Origin: Spirochaetota bacterium
Lineage (GTDB): Bacteria > Spirochaetota > UBA4802 > UBA5550
Direction of reading: 5' to 3'
Assembly: GCA_017999915.1 (NCBI GenBank)
Contig: JAGNKX010000001.1
Span: 310,001 to 374,000 of the forward strand
DNA: 64,000 bases
Position 1 is the stretch's first letter; each line of letters begins with the position of its first letter. The notes below the pieces were generated by a model. The model was given only the letters and a program-made list of their open reading frames with translations, ran no database searches and was not told where the DNA came from. A program made the position numbers and the translations under genes. Shown here one piece after another: positions 62,652-64,000 of this stretch.

Positions 62652-62758
62652 GGGGGCATGGAGCCATCCCGGCGAGAAGGCGACATGGATGTCGCCGATT
62701 CCGCCGAGTCAACATGGACGTTATACGAGGCGGACGAGCGGGATGGCCCATACCCCCC
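62652..62758. repeat. Terminal-inverted-repeat element, copy B
   Basis: A 107-base element. Left GGGGGCATGGAGCCATCCCG (62652-62671) and right CGGGATGGCCCATACCCCCC (62739-62758) are inverted repeats with one mismatch and one bulge. The interior holds a perfect GGCGACAT/ATGTCGCC hairpin (62679-62696). The right part GGCGGACGAGCGGGATGGCC is identical to copy A at 11716-11934. It occupies the 381-base gap 62528-62908, which has no other feature. Confidence 0.8.
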
Positions 62759-62908
62759 AATTTACGACTGCTGTCATTATATGGTGTACTGGGATACGTT
62801 TTCGCTAACAGGGGACAGTAATCAGCCAACATTAAAAAATCATTGACGTAATTCATTGTCTCACCCTAGCATAGGTACATCAATCAGCACGACACTCAGG
62901 GGTGAGCT

Positions 62909-63481
62909 ATGAAGGTTATCCATGTAATAAAAAGGATCGAAGAAATCGACAACGATGTGAGGGAGCTTAAAAAACTCGAGAAATCGGTGAAACGGAACAA
63001 GTCCTTCACCACTCCCATCTTCATGTCCATAGAGAAGCAGATCAACATCCTGCTGGGCGAACGGATCAAAATGCTGGACCTGAAGATCGAGAACCCTCCT
63101 GAATCGATGCGGAAAGAGATCGAGGGCGACGAGACAATAGAGAAGCCGGCGCCCCTGGCCAAGGCCACGCCGGAGCCGGAAAAAAAGAAAAAAGAGCCGA
63201 AGCCGAAAAAAGTTGAGCCCATCGAAACCATTGACGATGATGACGACATCCCGATGCTGACCCAGGACCAGATCGACGCGAAGATCAGCACCCTGGAGTC
63301 CGACAAGGACAAACCGAAGGCCTCCTCAAAAAAGGAAGCGGAGCGAAAGGTCGTCGACGACAGCAGCGTTAAAATTCTGGATATCGCCCTCGAAAAGGGG
63401 ACTCTCGGAAGCGATCTTGACGATAAAAAGGAAAAGGAAAAAAAGGTGAAATTCTTCCGCGACAATTTCCCGGTGGAATAG
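62909..63481 (+). CDS. Charged, coiled-coil protein of unknown function
   Basis: A 190-residue protein. The N-terminal 60 residues predict a coiled coil (VIKRIEEIDNDVRELKKLEKS), the middle is Lys/Pro/Glu-rich disordered sequence (KATPEPEKKKKEPKPKK), and the C-terminal 40 residues are again helical (SSVKILDIALEKGTLGSDLD). CAGGGGTGAGCT precedes ATG 62909. No family recognised. It may be a structural or scaffolding protein. Confidence 0.65.
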   Translation: MKVIHVIKRIEEIDNDVRELKKLEKSVKRNKSFTTPIFMSIEKQINILLGERIKMLDLKIENPPESMRKEIEGDETIEKPAPLAKATPEPEKKKKEPKPKKVEPIETIDDDDDIPMLTQDQIDAKISTLESDKDKPKASSKKEAERKVVDDSSVKILDIALEKGTLGSDLDDKKEKEKKVKFFRDNFPVE

Positions 63482-63482
63482 C

Positions 63483-64000
63483 CTACTTCACCGCCTTACC
63501 GATCATCAATTCAATCTTATATTTTTCCATTAAATACGGCGTCGAGCCGAGGGACAGTTCTTTTTCCTGCATATCCGCGAACACCATGTCGTGCACCGCG
63601 GCGATGCAGGAAGGGTGCGTCCTCATGATCCGCTCCACCAGGCCGGGGAGCTGGTTCAGCGGGACCAGGGCCTCGCTTGCCTCTCCCTGGGCCGCTACGG
63701 CATAGCGGGCTTCGCCGGAGCCGCTCCTGGCCACCCGCACCGCCAGGGGCTTCCGTGTCTTGAACTTGACCAGGAAGAGCTCCTGGATCCAGCGGTTCTT
63801 GTTTTCAAAGGTGAGCTTGCCGGAACGGTCTATGGCGATCTGGTGGAGCTGTATTCCCTGGTTGACCAGGGGAAGGCCCTCGTGGCCGCTGATCCTGCCC
63901 AGGATATTCTGGCAGAAATCGTAGAGATAGATGATCATTTCATCCCTGGTCCGCTTGGGCCTGATGAAGGTGAAGAGATTGTCCCGCTCGTTTATGACAT
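63483..64000 (-). CDS. Protein of unknown function, 5' end outside window
   Basis: The frame remains open to the window edge: upstream of the ATG at 63938 the codons read NERDNLFTFIRPKRTRDE in frame, which continue the chain. So the real start is beyond 64000. The visible ~172 residues are mixed helix/sheet: ENKNRWIQELFLVKFKTRKPLAV and a C-terminal segment PYLMEKYKIELMIGKAVK. No domain recognised. Convergent with the 62909 gene. Confidence 0.7.
   Translation of the reverse strand, partial: VINERDNLFTFIRPKRTRDEMIIYLYDFCQNILGRISGHEGLPLVNQGIQLHQIAIDRSGKLTFENKNRWIQELFLVKFKTRKPLAVRVARSGSGEARYAVAAQGEASEALVPLNQLPGLVERIMRTHPSCIAAVHDMVFADMQEKELSLGSTPYLMEKYKIELMIGKAVK

Overview
The window is about 64 kb of a moderately GC-rich bacterial chromosome with intergenic regions that are clearly more AT-rich. 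No rRNA, ribosomal-protein block, phage or plasmid module is visible. Several hints point to a Gram-negative spirochaete related to the Leptospira side of the phylum: a DUF1554 lipoprotein (a family I know mainly from Leptospira), many Cys-lipidated surface proteins, FtsX/LolE-type permeases with a LolA-like partner, and outer-membrane barrels. This assignment is an inference and is not proven by a marker gene. 

Layout. 1-3.8 kb: end of a lipoprotein gene, a pair of FtsX-like permeases and a four-cysteine membrane protein. 4-8 kb: exported proteins (a beta-helix lipoprotein, a beta-propeller, an SH3b-like protein). 8-16.8 kb: SDR, DsrE-like protein, a PrsW-like/cyclic-nucleotide-binding fusion, a thiolase, two DUF2147 proteins and a TetR regulator. 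16.8-21.2 kb (minus strand): CoaX, a barrel-TPR protein, a VKOR-DsbA fusion and the DUF1554 lipoprotein. 21.6-25 kb: a complete selenocysteine decoding block, tRNA-Sec, selA, selB. 25-28.7 kb: a structured leader with a 24-residue hydrophobic peptide, a B12-binding radical SAM protein, and an ECF sigma/anti-sigma operon. 28.7-29.6 kb: a single-gene HUH (RAYT-like) transposase element with paired flanking motifs. 29.7-34.1 kb: a 1449-residue lipoprotein with a compositionally distinct centre. 34.8-43.1 kb (plus strand): acyltransferase, alpha/beta hydrolase with a Cys nucleophile, larE-larB-larC-btuR, and two related envelope proteins. 43.1-49.4 kb: a TetR-controlled operon with a LolA-like protein, two permeases, an ABC ATPase and an outer-membrane barrel, followed by a second copy of the four-cysteine protein. 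50.5-64 kb: amidohydrolase, LeuRS, a PtsN-like protein, a CoA-transferase, HisF, an EthD-like protein, a lipoprotein and a flavin-dependent reductase, ending in a gene cut by the window edge. 

The most striking features are: (1) a linked duplication, where the two-permease plus four-cysteine-protein set at 0.3-3.8 kb recurs at 44.6-50.5 kb with the LolA-like protein, ATPase and barrel added; (2) NPN (nickel-pincer) cofactor genes larE/B/C without larA; (3) a compact Sec module; (4) a structured RNA leader in front of a micro-ORF; (5) the RAYT-like element with two-motif modules on both sides; and (6) several unrelated families of hairpin-forming repeats, including a run of consecutive stem-loops at 9.5 kb and a terminal-inverted-repeat element present twice.
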